From: Acidobacteriota bacterium
Lineage (GTDB): Bacteria > Acidobacteriota > Aminicenantia > Aminicenantales > Saccharicenantaceae
DNA length: 64,000 nucleotides
Assembly (NCBI GenBank): GCA_039683095.1
Contig: JBDKSB010000001.1
Coordinates: 186,001-250,000 of the forward strand
Direction: 5' to 3'
A model generated the notes under the pieces. That model saw nothing but the letters and a program-made list of their open reading frames with translations. It was not told where the DNA came from and ran no database searches. Below are positions 32,923 through 43,083 of this stretch, piece after piece. Numbering within the stretch: the first letter of the stretch is position 1; every line of letters starts with the position of its first letter. The translations under genes were made by a program, and so were the position numbers.

Positions 32923-33788
32923 TTGGCGTGCTCGAAGACGAGGGTGATCCCGAGGTACTGTCCGTCGTACTCGTTCGGGAGGGACGCGAAGGGCGCCGCG
33001 GTCTGGATGGCCCTGCGGGCCGAGAGATCGAAGGCCTCGATCCCGCTGGAAACCTCGATCTTGACGTCGGAGATCGAGCCGTTTTTATAAATGCGGAAAT
33101 AGACCTGGGTCTGGAGCAGCCCGCCGACGCCGGGGTCGACCAGGGCCTGGAACCAGTTGGCCGTGATCTTGTCGGAGATCATCTGGAGATAGAACTGGAA
33201 GGGGAAGCCGGCCACGCCGAAGGGGTCGCCGGCGCCGGTCCCGCCGCCGAAGCCGCCGCCCCCGGTCCCGGTCCCTCCGACTCCTCCGCCGGTCCCGCCG
33301 CCGCCCGCGCCGAAGCGGAGGCCGAAGCCGGAGCCGCTTGTCGCGGCGGCCGCCGCGGCGTTGACGGCGTCGGCGGCCGTCGGGGCCGCGGGCTCGGGCC
33401 TGGTGATGGCCGCTTTCTTCTCGGCCGTCTTCTTCTTAACCGCCTTGGGCTTGTCGACCGGGTGGGTCAGGGAGGTCGCGGGCTCGGCCTTGAGCTTGGA
33501 CGCCACGGTCAGGTCGCGCAGGGCCGGCTTCTTCGCCGCCGGCGGGGGCTCGGTCCTGGCGGCCGCGCTCCCGCCGCCCCCGGTCCCTCCGCTCCCTCCG
33601 CCGGGCCCGCCGCCCGTGCCGCCGCCACCGCCGCCGATGAAGTTGACGTACTGGACCAGGCCCTTCGGCGGCCGGCGCGAGAAGGACGGGGAGGCGGCGA
33701 CGAGCACGATGAGGACGGCGTGGAGGAGGGCCGAGATCATCACCGCCCTCTTGAAAGCCTTCGGCAAGGCCGCGCGCGCGGGAGTCAT
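32919..33788 (-). CDS. tolA: TolA/TonB-type energy-transducing protein
   Basis: A 289-residue protein with an N-terminal membrane helix (VMISALLHAVLIVLVAAS), two long Gly-rich runs and a Lys/Ala/Pro-rich middle, and a C-terminal TonB/TolA domain (QMISDKITANWFQALVDP... VYFRIYKNGSISDVKIEVSSGIEAFDLSARRAI). It is located between tolR and tolB, which favours TolA over TonB. The Gly runs (e.g. residues about 52-76 and 160-187) are longer than usual and produce low-complexity DNA. Confidence 0.88.
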   Translation of the reverse strand: MTPARAALPKAFKRAVMISALLHAVLIVLVAASPSFSRRPPKGLVQYVNFIGGGGGGTGGGPGGGSGGTGGGGSAAARTEPPPAAKKPALRDLTVASKLKAEPATSLTHPVDKPKAVKKKTAEKKAAITRPEPAAPTAADAVNAAAAAATSGSGFGLRFGAGGGGTGGGVGGTGTGGGGFGGGTGAGDPFGVAGFPFQFYLQMISDKITANWFQALVDPGVGGLLQTQVYFRIYKNGSISDVKIEVSSGIEAFDLSARRAIQTAAPFASLPNEYDGQYLGITLVFEHAK

Positions 33789-34223
33789 CGGTTCTTGTCT
33801 TTGACGTCGACGGGTTCGGTGATGATGCCGACCAGCTCGATGCCCGCCTTCTTGGTGATGTCCATGATGCGGACGACGACGCCGTAAGGCAGGTCCTTGT
33901 CGGCCTGGAGGAAGACCACCTTTTTCGGCTTGTTATAGAAGTATTCGGTCAGCCGGCGCTCGAGGAGGTTGATGTTGATGGTCGATTCGCCGATGTGGAC
34001 GTAGCCGTCCCTGGTGACCGTGAGCGTCAGCCCCTCCTCGGCCGGCTTGGTGTCGGTCTCGGCCTGGGGCAGGTTGATGCCGATGCCCGACTGCATCATG
34101 GGCGCGGTGACCATGAAGATGACGAGCAGGACCAGCATGACGTCGATGAAGGGCGTGACGTTGATCTCGGACAGGTGCGTGCCGACCTGGCGCCGGTGCG
34201 AGATGGAAGGCAGGCCCTGGGTG

Positions 34224-34234
<11 letters not shown>
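33785..34234 (-). CDS. tolR: Biopolymer transport protein TolR/ExbD
   Basis: A 149-residue inner-membrane protein. LSEINVTPFIDVMLVLLVIFMVTAPMM contains the single membrane helix with the essential Asp (FIDVML) used for proton flow. The C-terminal part forms the periplasmic domain. It overlaps tolQ by 11 bases and tolA by 4, and works with TolQ as the proton-driven motor. Confidence 0.94.
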
Positions 34235-34892
<658 letters not shown>

Positions 34893-34906
34893 GACGATTC
34901 GACGAA

Positions 34907-34935
34907 AAAGTAGCATACGGTCCCTGATCTGTCAA
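34907..34935 (-). promoter_or_regulatory. Probable promoter of tolQRAB
   Basis: Minus strand: consensus TTGACA (34935-34930), 17-base spacer, TACTTT (34912-34907), a weak -10. It is 14 bases before the ATG at 34892. Divergent from the permease promoter at 34945-34974. Confidence 0.45.
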
Positions 34936-34944
34936 ATGACCGCC

Positions 34945-34974
34945 TTGAACGGCGGCGGCGTTTCACGGTATAGT
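34945..34974 (+). promoter_or_regulatory. Probable promoter of the APC permease gene
   Basis: TTGAAC (34945-34950), 18-base spacer, TATAGT (34969-34974). It leaves about 40 transcribed bases including GGAGG (35011-35015) before the GTG at 35022. Confidence 0.55.
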
Positions 34975-35021
34975 CCGGGCATGGTTTGCGGAACGCGCGG
35001 GCCCGCCGCCGGAGGACGGCC

Positions 35022-36995
35022 GTGAGGGTCTGGCGCCGGCTCAGAACGCTCGTCCTCGGCGGCGAAAAGGACGTCCGCGATCCCGGGACGTTCCACCGGA
35101 TGGCCCTGATCGCCTTCTTCGCCTGGGTCGGGCTGGGGGCCGACGGGCTGAGCTCGGCCAACTACGGGCCGCCGGAGGCCTTCCTGTCGCTGGGCGACCA
35201 CCGGCACCTGGCCCTCTACCTGGCCATCATGACCGCGCTGACGGTCATCACCATCTCGGCCAGCTATTCGCAGATCATCGAGCTCTTCCCGACGGGCGGC
35301 GGCGGCTACGTCGTGGCCACCAAGCTGCTCGGGCCGATCTTCGGCCTCGTCTCCGGCTGCGCCCTGATCGTCGATTACATGCTGACGATCAGCATCTCCA
35401 TCTCGAGCGGCGTCGAGGCGGTGCTGAGCTTCCTGCCGCCCGGCTGGTTCCAGTACAAGCTGACCTTCATCCTGGTCATCACGCTCGGCCTGATCCTCCT
35501 CAATCTCCGGGGGGTCAAGGAATCGGTGGCCGCGCTGACGCCGATCTTCCTCATCTTCTTCGTCTCGCACGCCGCGCTCATCCTCTACGGCATCTTCTCG
35601 CACGTCGCGGCGACCCCGACGCTCTTCGCCGACACGATCCGGGAGACGCGGCAGGGCATCCAGCAGCTGGGATTCGGGGCCATGGCCTTCATCCTCCTGC
35701 GCGGCTACAGCCTCGGGGCCGGCACCTACACGGGGATCGAGGCGGTCTCGAACGGGCTCCAGATCCTGCGCCCGCCGCAGGTGAAGACGGGCAAGAAGAC
35801 GATGGCCTACATGGCCCTCTCCCTGTCGTTCACGGCCGGCGGCCTGCTCATCTGCTACCTGCTGACGAACGTTCAGCACGTCGCCGGCAAGACCCTGAAC
35901 GCCTCGCTCATCGAAGCGCTCCTCGGGACCTGGACGATCGGGGGCTTCCCGCTGGGGGTCTGGCTCCTCGGGATCATCCTGGTGTCCGAGGGCGCCATCC
36001 TGTTCGTCGCCGCCCAGACGGGCTTCATCGACGGGCCGCGGGTCCTGGGGAACATGGCCATCGACTCCTGGGTGCCGAACCGGTTCATGCACCTGTCGGA
36101 GCGGCTGGTCGTCCAGAACGGCATCCTGTTCATGGGCCTGGCCTCGATCCTCATCCTCGTCCTGACCAGGGGCTCGGTCCAGACCCTCATCGTCATGTAC
36201 AGCATCAACGTCTTCATCACCTTCTCGCTGTCCCAGCTCGGGATGTGCCTCCATTGGGTGAAGACGAAGGCGCCCCGCCGGGGCCGGAAATTCTCCATCA
36301 ACTTCATCGGCCTGATCATGTCCCTGTCCATCCTGGCCGTGACGGTGGCCATCAAGTTCAGGGAGGGGGGCTGGATCACCCTGGTGATCACGGCGGCCCT
36401 GATCGCCGTCTGCCTCTTCATCCGCCGGCACTACGACCAGGTCAAGGAGATGATGAAGCGCCTTGACGCCGTCATGGCCCAGGTCCAGCAGATGGCCCGG
36501 CGGCACGAGGCGCCGGTCCGGGACGACAGCGCCCCGACGGCCGTGCTGTTCGTGCGGAGCTTCGGCGGCCTGGGCATCCACTCGTTCCTCAACATCCACC
36601 GCTTCTTCCCCAACTACTTCAAGAACTTCGTCTTCGTCTCCATCGGGGTCGTGGACTGGAAGAACTTCAAGGGGGCCGAGGAGATAAAGAACCTGGAGGG
36701 CCATATCGGCGTCGATCTGGAGAAGTACGTCCGGATGGCCAACGACTTCGGCTTCTACGCCGAGGCCATCCAGTCGGTCGAGACCGACACGCTGCCGGCG
36801 ATCGAGGCGCTGGCCGAGGACATCCAGCGCCGGCACCCCAAGGCCGTCTTCTTCGTCGGCAAGCTCGTGTTCGAGGAGGAGAACGTGTTCACCCGCTTCC
36901 TCCACAACCAGACGGCCTTCAGCATCCAGCGCATCCTGCAGTTCAAGGGCATCCCGACGATCGTCCTGCCCATCCGCGTCATCAAGGCGAAATAG
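35022..36995 (+). CDS. APC-superfamily amino-acid permease with C-terminal cytosolic domain
   Basis: A 657-residue transporter. The start is GTG 35022, with GGAGG 6 bases upstream; the frame upstream lacks such a site. About 12 helices occupy residues 25-460, including SSANYGPPEAFLSLG, PTGGGGYVVATKLLG and GAGTYTGIEAVSNG. The last 190 residues are hydrophilic (from RRHYDQVKEMMKRLDAVM) and fold into an alpha/beta domain of the universal-stress type or similar, seen in a branch of large APC proteins. Substrate unknown. It stands alone, with its own promoter, between tolQ and the helicase. Confidence 0.88.
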   Translation: MRVWRRLRTLVLGGEKDVRDPGTFHRMALIAFFAWVGLGADGLSSANYGPPEAFLSLGDHRHLALYLAIMTALTVITISASYSQIIELFPTGGGGYVVATKLLGPIFGLVSGCALIVDYMLTISISISSGVEAVLSFLPPGWFQYKLTFILVITLGLILLNLRGVKESVAALTPIFLIFFVSHAALILYGIFSHVAATPTLFADTIRETRQGIQQLGFGAMAFILLRGYSLGAGTYTGIEAVSNGLQILRPPQVKTGKKTMAYMALSLSFTAGGLLICYLLTNVQHVAGKTLNASLIEALLGTWTIGGFPLGVWLLGIILVSEGAILFVAAQTGFIDGPRVLGNMAIDSWVPNRFMHLSERLVVQNGILFMGLASILILVLTRGSVQTLIVMYSINVFITFSLSQLGMCLHWVKTKAPRRGRKFSINFIGLIMSLSILAVTVAIKFREGGWITLVITAALIAVCLFIRRHYDQVKEMMKRLDAVMAQVQQMARRHEAPVRDDSAPTAVLFVRSFGGLGIHSFLNIHRFFPNYFKNFVFVSIGVVDWKNFKGAEEIKNLEGHIGVDLEKYVRMANDFGFYAEAIQSVETDTLPAIEALAEDIQRRHPKAVFFVGKLVFEEENVFTRFLHNQTAFSIQRILQFKGIPTIVLPIRVIKAK

Positions 36996-36996
36996 A

Positions 36997-37016
36997 AAAG
37001 CAGGGTTGACCCCTTC
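36997..37016. repeat. Short repeat copy at the helicase 3' end
   Basis: AAAGCAGGGTTGACCCCTT between the permease stop (36995) and the helicase stop (37017). It matches, with one substitution and one indel, the right arm of the palindrome at 39442-39514, in the same orientation. The helicase gene lies exactly between the two copies. Confidence 0.55.
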
Positions 37017-39407
37017 TTAATTGACCAGAGGAGGGCGCGGCGCCTCGACGCCCAGCAGGCCCTGCAGGATGGCCCGGGCGACCGACTTGGCCTCCCGGCC
37101 GCTCTCGTTGGTGGCCCCGACGCACGAGGGGCAGCCGTCGCGGCAGGGGCAGGCCTCGAGGGTCCGCAGGGCGTGTTCGAGGAGCCTGGGCCCGAGGGCG
37201 AAGAGCGACGGACTGAGCCCGATGCCGCCGGGGTAATTGTCGTAGATGAAGATGTTGGGCTCGAAGTCCGGGTCCAGCGCGATCGGCATCTCGTCGCCGG
37301 CCTGGGCCGCCGCCCGGGCCTGGGGGGTCAGCTGCCGGACGGGTTCGCCCGAGGCGTTGTCGCCGATCGACACGCCGACGTCGTGGAGGTCGCACATCAT
37401 GAACAGCGGCGAGACGTGGTGGATGAGGTAGGACAGGCCGAACAGGCCGTTGACCCGCTGCTCGGCCGGGAAGGGCAGGGCCTGCATGAGGGCCGAGGGC
37501 ACGGTCAGCCAGTAGGCCGTCGTGTGCATCTCGTTCTGGGGCAGCTGCAGGTCGCCCGCCCCGACGTTCTCCATGGTGTGGAACTTGATCTTCTTGAACC
37601 CGACGACCTGGGTGGCCACGTGGACCTCGCCGTGGGAGAGGCGGCCCGTCCCGCCCTCGAGCCCCTTCTTCTCGAACAGGTCGAGGATGGTGATCTTGGT
37701 GTAGTCGATGGCGTCCGTGTAGTAGTCGATGTCGGTCTTCTTGACGTAGGCTTTGCGCTCCTCGAAGTCGAGCTTCTCGACGAAGAACTGCTCGCCCTCG
37801 ACGATGTAGATGGCCTTGGGGTGCAGGGCCGTCAGGGCCGAGGTGAAGTCGACCTCGGCGATGACCCGCGGCTCCCCGGTGACGTCGACGACGACGAAGT
37901 TGTCCGAGCTGATGCTGCGCAGGCTGATGGCGTCGGCCGGGTAGGCCTCCGAGGTGAAGAACCACTTGTCCTTGGAGTGATGGAGGATCTTGTCCTCCTC
38001 GAGGTACTCGAGGATGGGGCCGATCTCGGCCCGGCCGAACTTCTCGCCGTCCTCGAACGGCAGCTCGAAGGCGGCGCACTCGATGTGGCTGATGAGGATC
38101 GAGAGGTTGTCCGGGTTGATCAGGGCCATCTCCGGCGACCGGGAGAAGAAGTAGTCCGGGTTGTTGATGATGAACTGGTCGAGCGGCGAGCTCGTGGCCA
38201 CGAGCACGGCCGCCGACAGGCCCGACTTGCGGCCGGCCCGGCCGGCCCGCTGCCAGGTGCTGGCGATCGTCCCCGGGTAGCCGGCCAGCACGGCGACGTC
38301 GAGCGTGCCGATGTCGATGCCGAGCTCGAGGGCGTTGGTCGAGACGACGCCCAGGATCTCGCCGGTCCGCAGGCCCTTCTCGATCTCCCGCCGCTTGATC
38401 GGCAGGTAGCCGCCCCGGTAGCCGCGGACGAGGCCCTCCTTCTGGATGCTGGTCTCGATGTCCTCCTTGAGGTAGGTCAGGAGGACCTCGGTGATCAGGC
38501 GGCTGCCGGCGAAGACGATCGTCTGGAGCCCGTTCTTGAGGAAGATCGAGGCCACCCGCCGCGACTCGCCGACGTAGGAGCGGCGGATGCCCAGGGCGGC
38601 GTTGACGACCGGCGGCGTGTAGAAGACGAAGTACTTGCCGCCCCGCGGCGCGCCGTTGTCGTCGACGAGCGCGACCGGCGCCTCGATCATCTTCTCGGCC
38701 ATCTCGGCCGGGTTGGCTATCGTCGCGGTGCAGAGGATGAACTGCGGGTTCGCGCCGTAGAACCTGGCGATCCGCTTCAGCCGCCGCAAGACGTTGGCCA
38801 GGTGGCTGCCGAAGATGCCGCGGTAGTTGTGGAGCTCGTCGATGACGATGTACTTGAGGTTCTCGAACAGCTTGATCCACTTGGTGTGGTGGGGCAGGAT
38901 GCCGGCGTGGAGCATGTCCGGGTTGGTCAGGACTATGTGGCCGCGGGCCCGGATGGCCTTGCGGGCGTCCTGGGGCGTGTCGCCGTCGTAGGTGAAGACC
39001 CGGATCTCCTCGGGCAGCCGGCCGTTGATGTCGTCGAGCTCGGACTGCTGGTCCTGGGACAGGGCCTTGGTCGGGAAGAGGTAGAGGGCCCGGGCCGAGG
39101 GGTCCTTGAGGATGGCGTCGAGGACCGGCAGGTTGTAGCAGAGCGTCTTGCCCGAGGCCGTCGGCGTCACGACGACGATGTTCTTGCCCTCCTTCAGCGC
39201 CTCCCAGCTCGAACGCTGGTGGGAGAAGAGGCGGGTGAAGCCCTTGGCCGCCAGGGCCTCGCGCAGGGCCGGGTGGACGTCGTCCGGGTAGTCCCGGTAC
39301 TGTCCCTCCTGGGCCGGCAGGTGCTTGATGGCCTTGATCGAGTCGCTCTTGTAGCCGATGTCCTTGAGCAGCTTGAGCGACCGGAGGATCTTCTCTTCTT
39401 TGGACAT
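37017..39407 (-). CDS. DEAD/DEAH-box helicase with C-terminal Zn-binding DUF1998 domain (MrfA/YprA type)
   Basis: A 796-residue superfamily 2 helicase. The ATG at 39407 follows AAGGGG; the upstream frame crosses the palindrome and is not used. Motif I PTASGKTL, motif Ia, DEAH-type box DELHNYRG, SAT-like CTATIAN, then motif V/VI ALELGIDIG and QRAGRAGR. The C-terminal DUF1998 region ends in four cysteines (CPCRDGCPSC), as in Bacillus MrfA, a DNA-repair helicase that acts in the mitomycin pathway. Its natural partner MrfB is not here. The gene is flanked by related repeats at 36997 and 39442. Confidence 0.92.
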   Translation of the reverse strand: MSKEEKILRSLKLLKDIGYKSDSIKAIKHLPAQEGQYRDYPDDVHPALREALAAKGFTRLFSHQRSSWEALKEGKNIVVVTPTASGKTLCYNLPVLDAILKDPSARALYLFPTKALSQDQQSELDDINGRLPEEIRVFTYDGDTPQDARKAIRARGHIVLTNPDMLHAGILPHHTKWIKLFENLKYIVIDELHNYRGIFGSHLANVLRRLKRIARFYGANPQFILCTATIANPAEMAEKMIEAPVALVDDNGAPRGGKYFVFYTPPVVNAALGIRRSYVGESRRVASIFLKNGLQTIVFAGSRLITEVLLTYLKEDIETSIQKEGLVRGYRGGYLPIKRREIEKGLRTGEILGVVSTNALELGIDIGTLDVAVLAGYPGTIASTWQRAGRAGRKSGLSAAVLVATSSPLDQFIINNPDYFFSRSPEMALINPDNLSILISHIECAAFELPFEDGEKFGRAEIGPILEYLEEDKILHHSKDKWFFTSEAYPADAISLRSISSDNFVVVDVTGEPRVIAEVDFTSALTALHPKAIYIVEGEQFFVEKLDFEERKAYVKKTDIDYYTDAIDYTKITILDLFEKKGLEGGTGRLSHGEVHVATQVVGFKKIKFHTMENVGAGDLQLPQNEMHTTAYWLTVPSALMQALPFPAEQRVNGLFGLSYLIHHVSPLFMMCDLHDVGVSIGDNASGEPVRQLTPQARAAAQAGDEMPIALDPDFEPNIFIYDNYPGGIGLSPSLFALGPRLLEHALRTLEACPCRDGCPSCVGATNESGREAKSVARAILQGLLGVEAPRPPLVN

Positions 39408-39441
39408 GGGGAGCCCCTTCATCCTAACGAAATCAAAAGAT

Positions 39442-39514
39442 GGGGTCAAACCTCGGATGGGGCAAAAGGCTGCTTTTTGCGCAAAAATGAGCAAAAAGCA
39501 GGTTTGACCCCCTT
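39442..39514. repeat. Palindromic repeat element upstream of the helicase
   Basis: GGGGTCAAACC (39442-39452) and its complement (39501-39511) enclose a perfect 10-base hairpin stem (39471-39480 with 39491-39500, TGCTTTTTGC type). The right arm recurs at 36997. The layout (arms ending in GACCCC, AT-rich core) resembles REP elements mobilised by RAYT transposases, though no transposase gene is in the window. Confidence 0.6.
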
Positions 39515-39557
39515 GGAAGCCGCTGCCGGGCCGTCGTTTATGATAAAATAGTTTGCT

Positions 39558-42089
39558 ATGCTGGACGAGATTCGCATCAAGAGGGCGGCGCAGCACAATC
39601 TCAAGCACATCGATGTCGCGCTCCCCCGGAACAAGCTGATCGTGGTCACCGGCCCGTCAGGCTCGGGGAAATCCTCGCTCGCCTTCGACACCATCTTCGC
39701 CGAGGGCCAGCGCCGCTACATCGAGTGCCTGTCCGCCTATGCCCGCCAGTTCATCGACCAGATGGAGAAGCCGGAGGTCGAGTCCGTCGAGGGCATCTCG
39801 CCCTCCATCTCCATCGACCAGAAGACGATCTCGACCAACCCGCGCTCGACCGTGGGCACGATCACCGAGGTCTACGACCTGTTCCGGCTCCTCTTCGCCC
39901 GGGTCGGCACGCCGCACTGCCCGAGCTGCGGCCGGGTCGTCGCCTCCCAGACCCCCGAGGAGATCCTGAAAAGGATCTCCGGACAGGTCCCCGGCGGCAA
40001 GGTCCGCATCCTGGCGCCCGTCATCAAGGGCCGCAAGGGCGAGTACCAGCGCCTGTTCGAGCGCCTGCGCAAGAAGGGCTTCCTCCGGGCCCGCGTCAAC
40101 GGCGCCCTGCGCGACCTCGAGGACGACATCCCCCTCGAGAAGAACCGCAAGCACACGATCGAGGTCCTGGTCGACACGGTCAAGATCGGCCCGGACGCGG
40201 AGCGCCGCCTCCGGGCCGCCGTCGAGAAGGCCCTCGAGGTTTCCGACGGCGAGGTCCTGGCCGTCGACGAGGCGGGCCGGGAGCGCTTCTTCTCCCTGAC
40301 CCTGCTCTGCCCTCACTGCGAGGTCTCGCTGGCCGAGCCCGAGCCGCGCAACTTCTCCTTCAACAGCCCCTACGGCGCCTGCCCGAAGTGCCACGGCCTC
40401 GGCTACCAGACGACCCACAACGAGTGGGGCGAGGTCGAGCTGACCGACGACGTCTGCGCCGAATGCGGCGGCGCCCGCCTCAGCAGGGAGAGCCTCTCGG
40501 TCCGGATCGGAGGCCGGAACATCCACGAGATCTGCGAGCTCTCGATCCGCGACCTGCTGGCCGAGACGGCCAGGATGGGCTTTCCGCCGGCCGGATCCGT
40601 CGTCGCCTCCCGCATCCTCAAGGAGATCCGGTCCCGGCTGGAGGTCTGCGAGGAGCTGGGCATGTCCTATCTCCAGCTCAACCGCAGCGCCGCCTCGCTC
40701 TCCGGCGGCGAGGCCCAGCGCGTCCGCCTGGCGGCCCAGGTCGGGTCGCGCCTGCGCGGCGTCCTCTATGTCCTCGACGAGCCGACGATCGGCCTCCACC
40801 AGCGGGACAACGGCCGGCTGATCTCGCTCCTCCGGGCCCTGCGCGACGAGGGCAACTCGGTCGTCGTCGTCGAGCACGACGAGCAGACCATCCGTTCGGC
40901 CGACTACCTTCTCGACCTCGGCCCCGGCGCCGGCGAGGAGGGCGGCTTCAAGGTCGCCGAGGGCCCGCTCGCGGCCGTCCTGGCCTCGCCCGATTCGCTG
41001 ACGGCCCAGTACCTCCGGGGCGAGAAGTCCGTGCCTGTCCCGCCGACCCGCCGCAAGGCGTCCGGCTGGCTCGTTGTCCGCAAGGCCCGCGAGCACAACC
41101 TCAAGGGCATCGACGCCCGCATCCCGCTCGGCGCCATGACGGCCGTCACCGGCGTCTCCGGCTCGGGCAAGAGCACCCTCGTCTACGACATCCTCTTCAA
41201 GGCCCTGGAGAACCGGTTCTACAACGCCCGCCAGTCCGTCGGCGCCCACGACCGGATCGAAGGCCTGGACGGCCTGGACAAGGTCGTCGCCGTCGACCAG
41301 AAGCCCATCGGCCGGACGCCGCGCTCCAATCCGGCGACCTACACCGGCCTCTTCGCCGCTCTGCGCGACCTCATGGCCCGCACCCCCGAGGCCCGCATGC
41401 GCGGCTACGGGCCCGGCCGCTTCAGCTTCAACGTCCCGGGCGGGCGCTGCGAGGACTGCGAGGGCGCCGGGGTCAAGAAGATCGAGATGCACTTCCTGCC
41501 CGACGTCTTCGTCACCTGCGACCGCTGCGGCGGCCGGCGCTACAACAAGGAGACCCTGGCCGTCGCCTACAAGGGCAAGACGATCGCCGACTACCTGGCC
41601 ATGACCGTCGACGACGCCTACGAGCTGCTCAAGGCCTACCCCCAGCTCAAGCGCAAGCTGGCCACGCTCAAGCGGGTCGGGCTCGGCTACATCCGCCTGG
41701 GCCAGCCCGCGCCGACCCTGTCCGGCGGCGAGGCCCAGCGCATCAAGCTGACCAAGGAGCTCGGGCGCCGGGCCACGGGCCGGACCCTTTACCTCCTCGA
41801 CGAGCCGACGACCGGCCTCCATTTCGACGACGTGCGCAAGCTGCTCGAGGTCCTGTCCGAGCTGACCTCGCTCGGCAACACGGTCGTCATCATCGAGCAC
41901 AACCTTGAAGTGATCAAATACTGCGACTATATTATCGACCTGGGACCGGAAGGCGGCGAGGAGGGCGGCCGGATCGTGGCCCAGGGCACGCCGGAGGATG
42001 TCGCCGCCTCGGCGAACGGCTCGCACACGGGCCGCTATCTCAGGAAGGCCCTGGAGGGCGGCAGCGGCCCCGGGCGAAAGGACGGCTGA
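39558..42089 (+). CDS. uvrA: Excinuclease ABC subunit A lacking the insertion domain
   Basis: Damage-recognition ATPase of nucleotide excision repair, 843 residues against about 940 in the family. Walker A loops GPSGSGKSS (32-40) and GVSGSGKST, ABC signatures LSGGEAQRVRLA and LSGGEAQRIKLT, and both zinc-finger sets (ACPKCHGLG, CEDCEGAG with CDRCGGRRYN) are present. Directly after CHGLGYQ the chain jumps to the CAECGGARL region, so roughly 95 residues, the DNA-contacting insertion domain, are missing. A TAAAAT -10-like box lies 8 bases before the ATG with no good -35, so the mRNA may be leaderless. holB follows after 4 bases. Confidence 0.94.
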   Translation: MLDEIRIKRAAQHNLKHIDVALPRNKLIVVTGPSGSGKSSLAFDTIFAEGQRRYIECLSAYARQFIDQMEKPEVESVEGISPSISIDQKTISTNPRSTVGTITEVYDLFRLLFARVGTPHCPSCGRVVASQTPEEILKRISGQVPGGKVRILAPVIKGRKGEYQRLFERLRKKGFLRARVNGALRDLEDDIPLEKNRKHTIEVLVDTVKIGPDAERRLRAAVEKALEVSDGEVLAVDEAGRERFFSLTLLCPHCEVSLAEPEPRNFSFNSPYGACPKCHGLGYQTTHNEWGEVELTDDVCAECGGARLSRESLSVRIGGRNIHEICELSIRDLLAETARMGFPPAGSVVASRILKEIRSRLEVCEELGMSYLQLNRSAASLSGGEAQRVRLAAQVGSRLRGVLYVLDEPTIGLHQRDNGRLISLLRALRDEGNSVVVVEHDEQTIRSADYLLDLGPGAGEEGGFKVAEGPLAAVLASPDSLTAQYLRGEKSVPVPPTRRKASGWLVVRKAREHNLKGIDARIPLGAMTAVTGVSGSGKSTLVYDILFKALENRFYNARQSVGAHDRIEGLDGLDKVVAVDQKPIGRTPRSNPATYTGLFAALRDLMARTPEARMRGYGPGRFSFNVPGGRCEDCEGAGVKKIEMHFLPDVFVTCDRCGGRRYNKETLAVAYKGKTIADYLAMTVDDAYELLKAYPQLKRKLATLKRVGLGYIRLGQPAPTLSGGEAQRIKLTKELGRRATGRTLYLLDEPTTGLHFDDVRKLLEVLSELTSLGNTVVIIEHNLEVIKYCDYIIDLGPEGGEEGGRIVAQGTPEDVAASANGSHTGRYLRKALEGGSGPGRKDG

Positions 42090-42093
42090 GGAC

Positions 42094-43083
42094 ATGGCCT
42101 TCAAGGACGTCGCGGGCAACGAGGGGGTCAAGAAGATCCTCCGGCTGGCCCTCGAGCGCGGCCGCGTTCCCAACTCGCTCGTCTTCGCCGGCCCGGAGGG
42201 CGTCGGCAAGCGGGCCCTGGCCCTGGCCCTGGCCAAGGCTCTCAACTGCGCCGCCCCGGCCCCGGACGGCTGCGACGACTGCCCCTCCTGCCGGGCCATC
42301 GACGCCGGCAACCATCCGGACGTCATGACCTTGACCGTCGACGTCCAGAAGGTCAGGGTCGGGCAGACCGAGATCGTCAGGCAGATGGCCTATCTCCGGC
42401 CGATGACCGGCCGGAAGCGGGTGTTCATCATCGACGACGCCAAGGACATGACCGCCCACGCCGCCAACTCCCTGCTCAAGGTCCTCGAGGAGCCGCCGTC
42501 CTTCAGCCACGTCATCCTGATCACGGACAGCCCTCATCTCCTGCTCCCGACCATCCTGTCGCGCTGCCGGATCCTGTCCTTCTCGGTGATCGGCCGGGAG
42601 GAGATCGAGAAGTCCCTGGCCGCGCGGGACTTCAGCCCGGAGCAGGCCCGCATCCTGGCCCTGCTCGTCAACGGCAACCTCGACCGGGCCCGGGAGCTGG
42701 ATTGGGACGAAGTCCAGGCCCTCCGGGAGAGCGCCTGGACCCTCTTCGAGGCCCTCTCGTCGGGCGACCGGCCCAGCCGGTTCCTGGAGCGCTTCGGGGC
42801 CGCGCCGAAGGCCGTCCAGGAGGAGCTCGGCGACGTCTTGGAGGTCTTCTCGTCCTTCGCCCGCGACCTCCTGCTCCTCCGCCTCGGCGGCGAGCCGGCG
42901 CTCCTGCTCAACCCGGACCTCGAGGACCGGCTCCGCCGGACGTCGGAGTCCTGGAGCGCGCCCCGGCTCCTCGACCTGCTGGCCGAGCTCGACGCCCTGC
43001 TCGCCCAGCTCGGCGGCAACATGAACAAGGGCCTGCTGGCGACGACGTTCTTTTCCGATTTCATGGAGCTGCGACATGCCTGA
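42094..43083 (+). CDS. holB: DNA polymerase III delta-prime subunit
   Basis: Clamp-loader delta' subunit, 329 residues from ATG 42094 (GAGGAC just upstream; the longer frame is uvrA shadow). AAA+ features: GPEGVGKRALA, a CxxC zinc pattern (CDDCPSC), KRVFIIDDAKDMTAHAANSLLKVLEEPP and SRCR. Delta' normally lacks a working ATPase, and the degenerate P-loop fits. It overlaps ricT by 8 bases, a common holB-ricT pairing. Confidence 0.93.
   Translation: MAFKDVAGNEGVKKILRLALERGRVPNSLVFAGPEGVGKRALALALAKALNCAAPAPDGCDDCPSCRAIDAGNHPDVMTLTVDVQKVRVGQTEIVRQMAYLRPMTGRKRVFIIDDAKDMTAHAANSLLKVLEEPPSFSHVILITDSPHLLLPTILSRCRILSFSVIGREEIEKSLAARDFSPEQARILALLVNGNLDRARELDWDEVQALRESAWTLFEALSSGDRPSRFLERFGAAPKAVQEELGDVLEVFSSFARDLLLLRLGGEPALLLNPDLEDRLRRTSESWSAPRLLDLLAELDALLAQLGGNMNKGLLATTFFSDFMELRHA

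Noticed and set aside
33240-33640. Gly-rich low-complexity DNA resembling tandem repeats
   Set aside because: It is coding sequence for the Gly runs of TolA, in frame with the flanking domains, not a separate repeat array.
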